Assembly: GCA_016201275.1 (NCBI GenBank)
Contig: JACQDB010000138.1
Span: 1-64,000 of the forward strand
Length of the DNA: 64,000 nt
Origin: Acidobacteriota bacterium
GTDB taxonomy: Bacteria; Acidobacteriota; Blastocatellia; UBA7656
Reading direction: 5' to 3'
Shown: one piece after another, positions 46,122-53,744 of the stretch
Position numbering within the stretch: position 1 is the stretch's first letter
Layout: every line of letters begins with the position of its first letter
Notes under the pieces: generated by a model
Seen by the model: the letters and a program-made list of their open reading frames with translations, nothing else
The model's database searches: none
Told to the model about the DNA's origin: nothing
Program-made: the position numbers and the translations under genes

Positions 46122-46653
46122 ATACGAAGTCGGCAAACTCTATCATCCGGCGCGCACCCAATGGCCGGAAGTCACGCAATACAATTTTCGCGCTGGTCAA
46201 CATGAACTGGTGTTGTTTTTAAACAACCCGACGCCGCGAGAGCGCGAGGCGTTGCGGCGTCTGCCCTGCGAGTTCGGGTTACGGGTAGAGCAGGATGTGA
46301 TTTTCCTGCTCTACCGTTTCGGGGGCGATGTTCCGTGGAGCGATGCCCCGTACTCGATTCACCTGGTGCCGGAGTCTGAGCGCCAGATCCCCGCCCCTGA
46401 GCTATCGGCAGAAACGCGGACGTTGCTACAGGTGGTCTTGGTTGACGCCCGCACTGGCCTTATTGTGGCGATGCGGGCCGTCACATTGTCTCCTGAATTC
46501 ACGGCGGCCTTGCAGCACGCGATCTACGAGCAGCATGAACGTCCCTGGATAGGGGCGTCCGCTTACGATGCACAGATTCAACAGGCGTACGAGAAATATC
46601 CGACATCGGAAGCGATGACGCGGCAGGCGATCAAGACTAAAGGAGGCGCGTAG
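46114..46653 (+). CDS. Hypothetical protein, SNF2 operon
   Basis: About 179 residues from the ATG at 46114, preceded by GAGGAGC. A longer open frame extends to 45976 but lies over the previous gene and is low-complexity, so I reject that start. Features: KYEVGKLYHPARTQWPEVTQ at the N-terminus, ELVLFLNNPTPREREALRRL and DVIFLLYRFGGDVPWSDAPY. This is similar to small phage proteins that track a substrate surface, but I recognise no domain. It is followed by a gene whose GTG overlaps its TAG. Confidence 0.6.
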   Translation: MYKYEVGKLYHPARTQWPEVTQYNFRAGQHELVLFLNNPTPREREALRRLPCEFGLRVEQDVIFLLYRFGGDVPWSDAPYSIHLVPESERQIPAPELSAETRTLLQVVLVDARTGLIVAMRAVTLSPEFTAALQHAIYEQHERPWIGASAYDAQIQQAYEKYPTSEAMTRQAIKTKGGA

Positions 46654-46910
46654 TGGCGAGCAAGCAGCCCAAAAAGAACAAGCGCGGCAGGCCCTCGCAA
46701 GGACTGCACCCGGAGAAAAGCAATGTCCGGCTCTTTCAGGGACAGCCGGAGCGAATCGAGAAACTGGCTCGGCGACTGAAAACCGACTCCTCGGTTATTC
46801 ACCGGATTGCGCTGGAGCTTGGGCTGGTAGAGATGGAGCAGTCAGACGTTGTTGGCAACATCAGCGATCTGGTGAAGGCCGGTATTGTCAGGATTGACGA
46901 GGAGAAGTAG
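46653..46910 (+). CDS. Small basic protein, possible DNA-binding
   Basis: An 85-residue protein starting at a GTG that overlaps the previous stop (TAGTG), with the SD AAAGGAGG ahead. The N-terminus is very basic (KQPKKNKRGRPSQG, an AT-hook-like RGRP), and the middle reads VRLFQGQPERIEKLARRLKT then SSVIHRIALELGL, suggestive of a ribbon-helix-helix or short HTH. It could regulate the operon or serve as a DNA tether for the helicase. Confidence 0.55.
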   Translation: MASKQPKKNKRGRPSQGLHPEKSNVRLFQGQPERIEKLARRLKTDSSVIHRIALELGLVEMEQSDVVGNISDLVKAGIVRIDEEK

Positions 46911-47561
46911 ATGATCACGGTTATCCTACGCCCGCCGTCACCAGTAACCGAAACCGTGGCCTGCATCACGATTGCGGGCGCGACCTTGCGTCTGCGATTA
47001 CCAGAATACGTTGAAGAATTTCGGTTGCTGGCGCGGCGTCTTGGCTACGAATGGCAGCGCCCGTACTGGACGCGACAGATCAATGGGTTCAACGGCTCGC
47101 TTGAAGATCGACTGATCGAGGCTGGTTATAAAATTCTCGCCGCCGGATTCATAGTTGAGTTGCCTGATGAACGGTTAAAGGATCGGGTGGTTGCGGGCGA
47201 CTACGAAGATGAGCGTACACGCTGGATATATGCCCGGACATCGGGCAAGTACGTTGGCTGGTTTGCCATCAACTGGGGGCGTGATGAGGATTATTATAAC
47301 GAAGCGCGAAGACTGCGCGGCAGTCGCTACAGCAAACCATCTGTAGTTGTGCCCGCCGATCAGTTTGAGGAGGTGCTGGATTTTGCGGAGGTGCTGGGAT
47401 TCCGCCTGAGCCCGGGAGCCGGGCGATTGGTTGAGCAGGCACAGGCGAAACGAGCGCAGGAGATACGGGTTGAGCTTCGCCCGCGCGCGCAAAAAATGGC
47501 GCAAACGATAATGGAAACGATAACAGGCGAGATCGCCGAGGAACTACGCGATGACGGATAG
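46911..47561 (+). CDS. Hypothetical protein preceding the SNF2-like helicase
   Basis: A 216-residue protein beginning directly after the previous stop. It has MITVILRPPSPVTETVACIT, RLPEYVEEFRLLARRLGYEW then QRPYWTR and a C-terminal helix rich in Gln, Glu and Arg. The N-terminal layout resembles the accessory domain found before some phage SNF2 or helicase proteins, but I cannot name it. It overlaps the next gene by 11 nt, so translation is coupled. Confidence 0.55.
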   Translation: MITVILRPPSPVTETVACITIAGATLRLRLPEYVEEFRLLARRLGYEWQRPYWTRQINGFNGSLEDRLIEAGYKILAAGFIVELPDERLKDRVVAGDYEDERTRWIYARTSGKYVGWFAINWGRDEDYYNEARRLRGSRYSKPSVVVPADQFEEVLDFAEVLGFRLSPGAGRLVEQAQAKRAQEIRVELRPRAQKMAQTIMETITGEIAEELRDDG

Positions 47562-47787
47562 AATAATTACGCAATTAGATGAAGCCGAACGAAAAGTCGC
47601 GCAACAGGTATATCGGCGGGCGAAAAAGCAATTCGATTCCGCTTCCTACTTTTACCAAAATTTTCCAATAGCGTTAGGACTACAAACCGGCAATTATGAA
47701 TTTGTTGGTTGGACGGAGCGCGAGGCTTTCGCGCTTCAACTTGATTTAGCAAACGCTGCCCGAATGACACAAGCTGAAGACGCATGA
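47551..47787 (+). CDS. Small hypothetical protein, SNF2 operon
   Basis: A 78-residue acidic helical protein (LDEAERKVAQQVYRRAKKQF, FPIALGLQTGNYEFVGWTER). It overlaps the upstream gene by 11 nt and the helicase by 4 nt, which argues that it is real despite its size. No family recognised. Confidence 0.5.
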   Translation: MTDRIITQLDEAERKVAQQVYRRAKKQFDSASYFYQNFPIALGLQTGNYEFVGWTEREAFALQLDLANAARMTQAEDA

Positions 47788-49208
47788 ATTTTACGGTTAC
47801 AACAGATGCTATGTCCCATCAACGCGAAGCCGTGGCCAAGATGTTGCCTAGTCGCGTGGGCGGGCTGTTTATGGGCATGGGAACCGGCAAGAGCTTCACC
47901 TCGATTGAACTAGCGCGCATTCGGCGGCAAAAAATAGATAAGGTGCTGTGGTTCTGCCCGGTGAGCCTCAAGCGCACGGTGCGCGATGAAATCCTGAAGC
48001 ACACCGATTGCGACCCTGATTCCATTTGCGTTTTCGACGAACGCACGAGCGTTCGTCGGCTGCCCGATGCCTGGTGGTACATCTGCGGGATTGAGACGAT
48101 CAGCGCCAGTGACCGAACGGTGCTGGCGGTCAATCAACTGATCACTGACCGGACATTCGTGGTCTGTGACGAAGGCAGTTATATCAAGGGGCATCGCAGC
48201 AAGCGCACTTGCCGCTTAACCGATTATGCGGCGGCGGCGCGCTACCGGTTGCTGCTCAATGGCACGCCACTCACACAGGGCGTCATTGACCTCTACGCCC
48301 AGATGCGGTTCCTCAGTCCGAAAATTTTAGGCTACCGCTCGTTTTACAGCTTCGCCCGCAATCATCTGGAATATCATCCGAAATACCCGCGTCTGATTGT
48401 GCGCTCGCTTGACACCGAGGTACTGGCGGCAAAAATCGCGCCTTACGTTTATCAGGTGACGAAGGACGAATGCCTTGACCTGCCGCCAAAGATTTTTAAG
48501 AGCCGATATTTTTATATGACTGACGAGCAGCGACAGGCATACCGGCAGGCAAAAGAAGAGATACTCGGCAGTCTGCTGGACAGCAGTGAGTTTGAACTGA
48601 TGTACGCCATCTTCCGACTCTTCACCGCCTTGCAACAAATCGTCTGCGGCTTCTGGTCGCGGCGCGATGACCCGGACGAGGCGCTCCATCGCGAGGAACT
48701 GAAGCATCGGCGACTTGAGACGTTAGTGGAAGCCTTGCGAGATATACCGCCGCATGAAAAGGTTGTCATCTGGGCGCGCTGGCATTATGACATCGAGGGC
48801 ATCCATCAGGTGTTGACGGAGAAATTTCCTGACCAGGGAGTGGCGGAATTTCATGGCAAAAACGCGGCGACTCGCGACCGCGAGGTACAGGCATTTGTGG
48901 CCGGTCGCCGCTTTTTCGTCGCCACGCCGGCGAGCGGCGGGCATGGGCTGAATGACTTGGTCTGCGCCTCCTACGTGGTGTTTTATAACAACGGCTTCAA
49001 ATACTCGGAGCGATTGCAGGCCGAAGATCGCAACAGTCGCATCGGGCAGACGCGCCCGGTGGTCTACACGGATATCGTGTGCGCCGATACGATTGACGAG
49101 CGCATTCAGCGGGCGCTATCGAAGAAAGAAGACGTAGTGGAGAGCTTCCGGCGTGAGGTCGAGAAGGTGAAGCGCGAACACCTGCGCGAGAGGTTACTGG
49201 CGTTATGA
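47784..49208 (+). CDS. SNF2/DEAD-like DNA helicase
   Basis: A 474-residue superfamily 2 ATPase. Walker A GMGTGKS at 31-37, motif II as CDEGSYI (an unusual DEGS in place of DEAH/DEAD), LLLNGTPLTQGVIDLYAQM as motif III, then the second domain with KVVIWARWHYDIEGI, ATPASGGHGLNDL (motif V) and AEDRNSRIGQTR (motif VI). The R-x-x-R-x-G-Q box marks SNF2-type translocases. Compact phage SNF2 proteins of this size occur near replication or modification genes. It overlaps the next gene by 4 nt. It likely moves on DNA and remodels bound proteins. Confidence 0.9.
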   Translation: MNFTVTTDAMSHQREAVAKMLPSRVGGLFMGMGTGKSFTSIELARIRRQKIDKVLWFCPVSLKRTVRDEILKHTDCDPDSICVFDERTSVRRLPDAWWYICGIETISASDRTVLAVNQLITDRTFVVCDEGSYIKGHRSKRTCRLTDYAAAARYRLLLNGTPLTQGVIDLYAQMRFLSPKILGYRSFYSFARNHLEYHPKYPRLIVRSLDTEVLAAKIAPYVYQVTKDECLDLPPKIFKSRYFYMTDEQRQAYRQAKEEILGSLLDSSEFELMYAIFRLFTALQQIVCGFWSRRDDPDEALHREELKHRRLETLVEALRDIPPHEKVVIWARWHYDIEGIHQVLTEKFPDQGVAEFHGKNAATRDREVQAFVAGRRFFVATPASGGHGLNDLVCASYVVFYNNGFKYSERLQAEDRNSRIGQTRPVVYTDIVCADTIDERIQRALSKKEDVVESFRREVEKVKREHLRERLLAL

Positions 49209-50116
49209 TCTATCTCGGACTCAACAACGAAGAGAAAGACCAGCGCATCGTCAACTATTGTGCGGCGGCGAACCTTGACAAGGTGTTCGTGCTGTCGCCC
49301 GCGAAGTTCCGCTTCGGCTGCTCGTTTGCCAACCATGAGCACATCGAATGGGCGGAGATCATTCTGTATAAATTCTTCTACCGCCTGCTCCAGGAGATCA
49401 ACAGCCGGACGCTGCTGGTCATCAACGAATGCCTACGGACGCAGAACCGCTATGACCTGACCTATAACTGCATCCGCCATTTCCTGAACCAGACGGAGCA
49501 TCAATTGATTTTCCAGTATTTGCCGATGATTGAAGAAGCGGAGGATTTCATGATCCTCTTCGATTTTGACACTCGCAGTCGCTGGAAGCGCGAGAAATTT
49601 AATGTCGAGTTATTGGCGGAAAGTCAGATTCAGATGAAGCCGGTGACGATTTCTTTCCACCCTTATTTGATTGAAACGGACAGCGAGACGAAGGGTGCTT
49701 ATCAGAAAGAGAAAGAGCGACTCATCTCTACCATCGGCTTGAAAGACCCGCACACGATTCCTCGCAATCTCTATTTGATGAGTGGCAAGACCAAGCTTTT
49801 CCACGTCGGCATAGACTCGCTCTTTGGCGATGAATCTTATTATATTGGGCGAAACAATCGCTTCAAATTATCAAACCTGCAAATCTACAAAGAGATGGCG
49901 TATCCGCATACGCCCTACACGGTGTTTGAGTTTTGTCACAACTTTATTGACTTCGCGGACTTCCTGACGCTATCGGGGCAGACAAGCTTGACGGTGCTAA
50001 CAACGGATTTGAAGGTCGATAACTGGTACCTTGAGCGGTACCAGAAATGGACGGAGAGACTGGCGGATGTTACGACAGGTTTACAACAACAAGAGCGTGT
50101 TGGTTGCGGCGCGTGA
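49205..50116 (+). CDS. Hypothetical protein between helicase and PP-loop gene
   Basis: A 303-residue protein that I do not recognise. It starts MIYLGLNNEEKDQRIVNYCA and contains RTLLVINECLRTQNRYDLTY, which resembles a Walker-B-like strand followed by an Asn-Glu, but no Walker A is visible. Later LISTIGLKDPHTIPRNLYLM and YIGRNNRFKLSN suggest a nucleotide-binding or nucleic-acid-binding fold. It overlaps the helicase by 4 nt and the PP-loop gene by 50 nt. Its place between the helicase and IbrA-like gene suggests a shared complex. Confidence 0.55.
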   Translation: MIYLGLNNEEKDQRIVNYCAAANLDKVFVLSPAKFRFGCSFANHEHIEWAEIILYKFFYRLLQEINSRTLLVINECLRTQNRYDLTYNCIRHFLNQTEHQLIFQYLPMIEEAEDFMILFDFDTRSRWKREKFNVELLAESQIQMKPVTISFHPYLIETDSETKGAYQKEKERLISTIGLKDPHTIPRNLYLMSGKTKLFHVGIDSLFGDESYYIGRNNRFKLSNLQIYKEMAYPHTPYTVFEFCHNFIDFADFLTLSGQTSLTVLTTDLKVDNWYLERYQKWTERLADVTTGLQQQERVGCGA

Positions 50117-51191
50117 GCGCATCTCGTTCGTGTTCGACAACTTTGAGAATATCATTGTGTCGATCAGCGGGGGCAAGGACAGCACGGTGCTGGCTCATTT
50201 GGCGCTACAGGAAGCGCGACGCCGTAGTCGCAAAATCAACCTATTCTTTCTCGACGAAGAGGTGGTCTATCAAAGCACAATTGATCAGATCGAGTACCTG
50301 ATGGCTCTCTATCCTGAGAACACGAATCGCCTGTGGTTGCAGATCGAGTTCCGGCTAACGAATGCCACATCGGTTGAAGAAGGGCAACTCATTTGCTGGG
50401 AGGCGGGCCGGCACAAAGACTGGATGCGCCCGAAAAAGTCCTGGGCGATCCAGCATCGGATGTGGGCGCTCGAAGAGCAAACGGTGCGCGACAAAAACAA
50501 GGGCTTCGGTTTCTATGATGTGATCGAAAACTTCGAGCGTTGCTATCAAAACACGGCCTTCCTGGTCGGTGAACGCGCCACCGAGAGCCCGAATCGCTGG
50601 CGCTCGGTCGCAAAGAACCCGGTCAATATCAACGGGCAGCAAATCTACTGGGGCACCCGGAGGGGCGCAAACTGGTTACTCAAACCGATTTGTGACTGGA
50701 ACTTTCATGATGTTTGGCGTTACATCTGGGACGAGAAGCTGCGTTACTCCAAAATCTATGATTACCAGTTCAAGAAGGGGTATTCGATAAATGAAATGCG
50801 CGTCAGTAGCCTGATTCACGAACGCTCCTTCAAGTCCATTTGCGACCTGCCAGAGTTTGAACCGAAGACCTACGCGAAGTTATGTAAACGGATCAAGGGT
50901 ATTCAATTCGCCCAGGAGACCGGCAAGAACGCCAAGATGTTTCGGGCGCGCAAGCTGCCGAAGAACTATAAATCCTGGGTTACCTATCGCGATTTTTTAC
51001 TTGATACCTATCCAGACGCAAGTAAGAAACCGATCTTCGTACGGCGCTTTGCCCGGCATCTGACAAACGAGTTCGTGGCGCGGCAGCAGTGCCGGCAACT
51101 GATCCTCAACGACTACGAGAACAACCTGCCGGTCGAGAACGTGCCGGACCCTCGCGAGGCGACGATCCGGTATTACATGGAGGTATTATAA
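50067..51191 (+). CDS. PAPS-reductase-fold PP-loop protein (IbrA/DUF3440-like)
   Basis: About 374 residues from the ATG at 50067 with GGAGAG ahead; a TTG at 50031 would add 12 unlikely residues. SGGKDS at 34-39 is the PP-loop. The DUF3440 signature follows: ICDWNFHDVWRYIWDE, MRVSSLIHERSFKSI, LPEFEPKTYAKLCKRIKGI and KLPKNYKSWVTYRDFLLDT. Family members (IbrA) travel with a ParB-like IbrB partner, here at 51192. The fold suggests ATP-dependent activation as in sulfur transfer (DndC is related), but the reaction is unknown. It is directly adjacent to the ParB-like gene. Confidence 0.85.
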   Translation: MLRQVYNNKSVLVAARERISFVFDNFENIIVSISGGKDSTVLAHLALQEARRRSRKINLFFLDEEVVYQSTIDQIEYLMALYPENTNRLWLQIEFRLTNATSVEEGQLICWEAGRHKDWMRPKKSWAIQHRMWALEEQTVRDKNKGFGFYDVIENFERCYQNTAFLVGERATESPNRWRSVAKNPVNINGQQIYWGTRRGANWLLKPICDWNFHDVWRYIWDEKLRYSKIYDYQFKKGYSINEMRVSSLIHERSFKSICDLPEFEPKTYAKLCKRIKGIQFAQETGKNAKMFRARKLPKNYKSWVTYRDFLLDTYPDASKKPIFVRRFARHLTNEFVARQQCRQLILNDYENNLPVENVPDPREATIRYYMEVL

Positions 51192-51791
51192 GTGGCGATT
51201 TTTATTGACACGATTGAGCAATTTTATAAGGTGCGAGCGACATTGACGCCGGTTTACATCACGTCCCGCAAGCACGGCAAAATCGAAGTGCCGTGCGCCA
51301 ACATGCTGCTTGTCGCGCGCGAGTTGATCGTTGCCAATTTGTACAATCCAAATTCCGTGTCACCCGATAAGCTTGACCTCCTCCGCCAATCCATTCTCGA
51401 TAACGGCTTCTGTTTTCCTATTGTCACCATCTGGGATGATGAGGTTGAGCGATTCATCATCATTGACGGCTTCCACCGCGACACGATGGGAGACCCAGAC
51501 TGGCTTGACCTCGACTACATTCCGCTGGTGTTGCTCAAGCACGACATCACGCGGCGCATGACCGCCACCGTGCAGTTCAACAAAGCGCGCGGCGTCCACC
51601 AGGTTGACCTCGATGCTGATGTGATTCGGGCGCTCATCGAGCAGGGGATGAGCGAGGACGCGATTGCGGTGCATCTCGGTATAGACCTTGAAACCATCCA
51701 TCGGTATAAGCAATTAACTGGCGTTGCGGAGTTGTTTAAGAACGCCAGTTATTCAATGTCGTGGGATGTTGTGGAGGTTGGCGACCAATGA
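51192..51791 (+). CDS. ParB/sulfiredoxin-fold protein (IbrB-like)
   Basis: A 199-residue protein from a GTG start directly after the IbrA-like stop. The ParB N-terminal motif FPIVTIWDDEVERFIIIDGF-HR (with the G-F-H-R catalytic-type box) and YIPLVLL are present, then a helical tail with a degenerate HTH (AVHLGIDLETIHRYKQLTGV). IbrB-like proteins pair with IbrA-like PP-loop proteins in mobile elements; ParB-fold proteins can bind nucleotides or DNA. It overlaps the methyltransferase by 4 nt. Confidence 0.82.
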   Translation: MAIFIDTIEQFYKVRATLTPVYITSRKHGKIEVPCANMLLVARELIVANLYNPNSVSPDKLDLLRQSILDNGFCFPIVTIWDDEVERFIIIDGFHRDTMGDPDWLDLDYIPLVLLKHDITRRMTATVQFNKARGVHQVDLDADVIRALIEQGMSEDAIAVHLGIDLETIHRYKQLTGVAELFKNASYSMSWDVVEVGDQ

Positions 51792-52423
51792 AATGGGAAT
51801 ATGGCGGCATCTACAAAGCCTATGACATGACGGGCGTGATTGCCTTGCCCGGCGGCTCACTGGTTGAAGTCTGCGACTGGACGGCGCGGTTGCCGGAGTT
51901 TATGAAGCAAGCCGACACATTGTTCGTTGACCCGCCTTGGAATATGGGCAATGCCCGCACGTTTTATACGAAAGCCGAGTTGCCGCATCCCGAATTTGAT
52001 TTCCTTGAATTTTCCCGACGGCTCTTCGAACGTATTGATCAAATCGCGCCGCGCACGTTGTTCATCGAGATGGGCAAGCAATATCTCGGTTGGTATCTAC
52101 AAGCTTGCTCCGCTCGCTATTCCCATCTGACGTTCTATAACTCCACCTATTTTCACAAACAGCAGAATAAATGCTATGTGATACACGCCAGTCAGAAACG
52201 AGAGCGTTACAAATCGTTAGAAGACCTTGACGAAGAGGACATTATCAAATGGATTTGCGCCAATCACGGGTATGAGTGCATCGGCGATCTATGCATGGGG
52301 CGTGGCTTGGTCGGCAAGCACGCATACCTTAATGGCCGGCGATTTGTCGGCACAGAATTGAATAAAAAACGACTGGCGGTGCTGGTAAATTTTATTCTTG
52401 CCACACAAATTACTTCCGCCTGA
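51788..52423 (+). CDS. DNA methyltransferase-like protein (DPPW, N6A/N4C class)
   Basis: About 211 residues from the ATG at 51788, which overlaps the previous stop (ATGA); an upstream in-frame start at 51761 sits inside the ParB gene. Motif IV is LFVDPPWNMGN near 47, and motif I-like GDLCMGRGLVGKHAYLNG lies near the C-terminus, an order (IV before I) typical of beta-class amino-methyltransferases. The C-terminal FVGTELNKKRLAVL fits the SAM-binding end. It probably methylates adenine N6 or cytosine N4 in DNA, perhaps guided by the IbrB-like protein. Confidence 0.8.
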   Translation: MKWEYGGIYKAYDMTGVIALPGGSLVEVCDWTARLPEFMKQADTLFVDPPWNMGNARTFYTKAELPHPEFDFLEFSRRLFERIDQIAPRTLFIEMGKQYLGWYLQACSARYSHLTFYNSTYFHKQQNKCYVIHASQKRERYKSLEDLDEEDIIKWICANHGYECIGDLCMGRGLVGKHAYLNGRRFVGTELNKKRLAVLVNFILATQITSA

Positions 52424-52458
52424 TACAACCCTTCTTTAATTACAAGAAATATTTTCGC

Positions 52459-52557
52459 AAAATTCACATAATGTAAAAATAACGCTTGACTCTCAATTTC
52501 ACATAATGTTATAAACAGTCATCCCGCGAGGGAAATAAAAACCGAGGAGAAAAGATA
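52459..52557 (+). promoter_or_regulatory. Promoter with direct operator repeats
   Basis: TTGACT (52486-52491), 17 bp, TTATAA (52509-52514). TTCACATAATGT occurs at 52463-52474 and 52498-52509, 35 bp apart, each containing the palindrome ACAT-A-ATGT; the second covers the -10. A repressor, perhaps the XRE protein at 53745, could bind both. The SD ACCGAGGAGA lies just before the ATG at 52558. Confidence 0.7.
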
Positions 52558-52779
52558 ATGAAATACCAAATCGTAACAAAAATTAACGGCGACGGTGACG
52601 AATACGTTGAAATATTTAACAACATCGCTGACGACAACTCCCCAGTGTGGGAGTTGAACGGAGCGGAAATTTCTATCGAAACGAGCGACGCTGACGAAAT
52701 TATAAGCGTCGAGGTTCTGGACTCGGAAAACTCCGAGGACTTGGCCAGCATTCAATACTATGGCCTTGGCCTTTCCTGA
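52558..52779 (+). CDS. Small acidic protein, hairpin-rich gene
   Basis: A 73-residue acidic protein (MKYQIVTKINGDGDEYVEIF, then WELNGAEISIETSDADEI). It follows an excellent SD (GAGGAGA). The coding DNA holds several perfect stems: CAACTCCC/GGGAGTTG (52635-52656), CGACGCT/AGCGTCG (52686-52711) and CTCGGA/TCCGAG (52722-52737). No family recognised. It may be a small DNA-mimic-like acidic protein, but its RNA could matter as much as its protein. Confidence 0.6.
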   Translation: MKYQIVTKINGDGDEYVEIFNNIADDNSPVWELNGAEISIETSDADEIISVEVLDSENSEDLASIQYYGLGLS

Positions 52780-52822
52780 CCACATCAACCCCCGCTCTAT
52801 AATAGCCAATCAGGTTGCGAGA

Positions 52823-52915
52823 CCCTGCCAAAACTCGCTTGAATCGAACCAATGTGGAATGCCTTACCCGTAGCCTTAGGGCTAAATCCAGCGGGTGAGG
52901 GGTGGAGGTGAGGAA
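52823..52915 (+). ncRNA. Structured leader RNA, copy A
   Basis: ACCCG (52866-52870) pairs with CGGGT (52892-52896), and TAGCC/GGCTA (52871-52875 and 52880-52884) closes a TTAG tetraloop. The sequence AATCCAG is a one-sided bulge, and TGAGGGGTGGAGG follows with a ribosome binding site. Copy B has the same layout with compensatory base changes. Confidence 0.65.
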
Positions 52916-53200
52916 ATGTATCAAGAAATAGAAGAAGATTTTATGCCGCTAACGAACGGCTTGCCCCTAGCGCGATTACTACCAGTCGTGCTGGCGGGCG
53001 GCGTCGAAACCGTGGCGCTAGTGCGCCGCGAGGGGTGCAAAATAGATGGATGGGAGACGGTAGAAACTGTCTCCCGCGTCGAGGTCTGGAGCGGCGACTG
53101 GAGGGAGTTGCCGTTCCCGTACCTAGAAGCCCTCTACCCATCAGGGTTGGAGGTGTGGGCGCGGTTAAAACCCGCGATCCGCAAACTGGCGGTGGCTTAG
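52916..53200 (+). CDS. Small hypothetical protein, hairpin-rich gene
   Basis: About 94 residues from the ATG at 52916, behind GGAGGTGAGG. The protein (MYQEIEEDFMPLTNGLPLAR, LPVVLAGGVETVALVRREGC, WSGDWRELPFPYLEALYPSG) is unrecognised. The DNA contains GGGAGACGG/CTGTCTCCC (53052-53075), GGCGC/GCGCC with tetraloop TAGT (53014-53027) and CCAG/CTGG (52982-52994). It lies under the structured leader A. Confidence 0.55.
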   Translation: MYQEIEEDFMPLTNGLPLARLLPVVLAGGVETVALVRREGCKIDGWETVETVSRVEVWSGDWRELPFPYLEALYPSGLEVWARLKPAIRKLAVA

Positions 53201-53228
53201 TCAATAAAATGTGAATCTAACCCCCCCA

Positions 53229-53330
53229 CCCTGCATCGCATTAGGCGTGGCCGCGAAGGTAATGCAGGGCCTTGAGCAGTGAACCCTCCCCGTAGGCGCA
53301 AGCTTAAATCCAGCGGGTGAGGGGTGGAGG
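53229..53330 (+). ncRNA. Structured leader RNA, copy B
   Basis: CCCTGCAT (53229-53236) pairs with ATGCAGGG (53262-53269). Downstream CCCG (53289-53292) pairs with CGGG (53314-53317), and TAGGC/GCTTA (53293-53297, 53302-53306) closes a GCAA tetraloop. AATCCAG and TGAGGGGTGGAGG are identical to copy A. CCCT (53284-53287) can also pair with AGGG (53320-53323) next to the SD. Confidence 0.7.
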
Positions 53331-53336
53331 ATTGTG

Positions 53337-53621
53337 ATGATCCAGATAAACAAGCTAGAAGAAGATTTTGACGGTATAACCGTCAAAATCTCACCAGAAA
53401 GGGAAAAAATAGTTGTGTGGGTTGAAGGAAAACCTACACTTTTCACCAGTTCGGATGAACTGGTGAATTCACGCAAGACAAGTAGGTTAAAAGCGCACAT
53501 CCTACGAGATGTGCATGGGAACGAAACGGATGACCACGTTTCTACTCTCTGGAAACGGAGAAAATTGTACGTAATAACGGACAAAACAAGTCCGTACTAT
53601 GGGGAAGTACGGGCTTACTAA
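53337..53621 (+). CDS. Small hypothetical protein in hairpin-dense DNA
   Basis: About 94 residues from the ATG at 53337, six nt after GGAGG; a GTG at 53334 is too close. Nearly the whole gene folds into perfect stems: a 13-bp stem (53363-53391), an 11-bp stem with GGAT loop (53442-53467) nested in AACCTAC/GTAGGTT (53431-53437, 53482-53488), GCACATC/GATGTGC (53495-53514), GAAACG/CGTTTC (53523-53542), TCTCTG-GAAA-CGGAGA (53546-53561) and two alternative stems at 53577-53614. The protein itself is unrecognised. It could also be a structured RNA. Confidence 0.5.
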   Translation: MIQINKLEEDFDGITVKISPEREKIVVWVEGKPTLFTSSDELVNSRKTSRLKAHILRDVHGNETDDHVSTLWKRRKLYVITDKTSPYYGEVRAY

Positions 53622-53683
53622 ATATACGCCTGACCTTTACCACTTCCGGGCGCAAAGTGGACTGGATTACATGATGCGCCCCC

Positions 53684-53742
53684 GCCCTGCATACGGTCAG
53701 TATGGACGTAGGTGCAAAACCAATGCGGGGCCTTAGGAGGCC
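53684..53742 (+). ncRNA. Structured leader RNA, copy C
   Basis: GCCCTGCAT (53684-53692) pairs with ATGCGGGGC (53723-53731, one G-U). GGCCT/AGGCC (53729-53733 and 53738-53742) can form an alternative hairpin that sequesters AGGAGG, the SD of the XRE gene. The first stem shares its sequence with copy B. Confidence 0.6.
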
Positions 53743-53744
53743 AA

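Noticed and set aside
52862-53330. Match of the leader to twister or twister-sister ribozymes or preQ1 riboswitches
   Set aside because: Some short words are similar (GCAA loop, TCCAGC), but the conserved cores and arrangement of those classes are not present.
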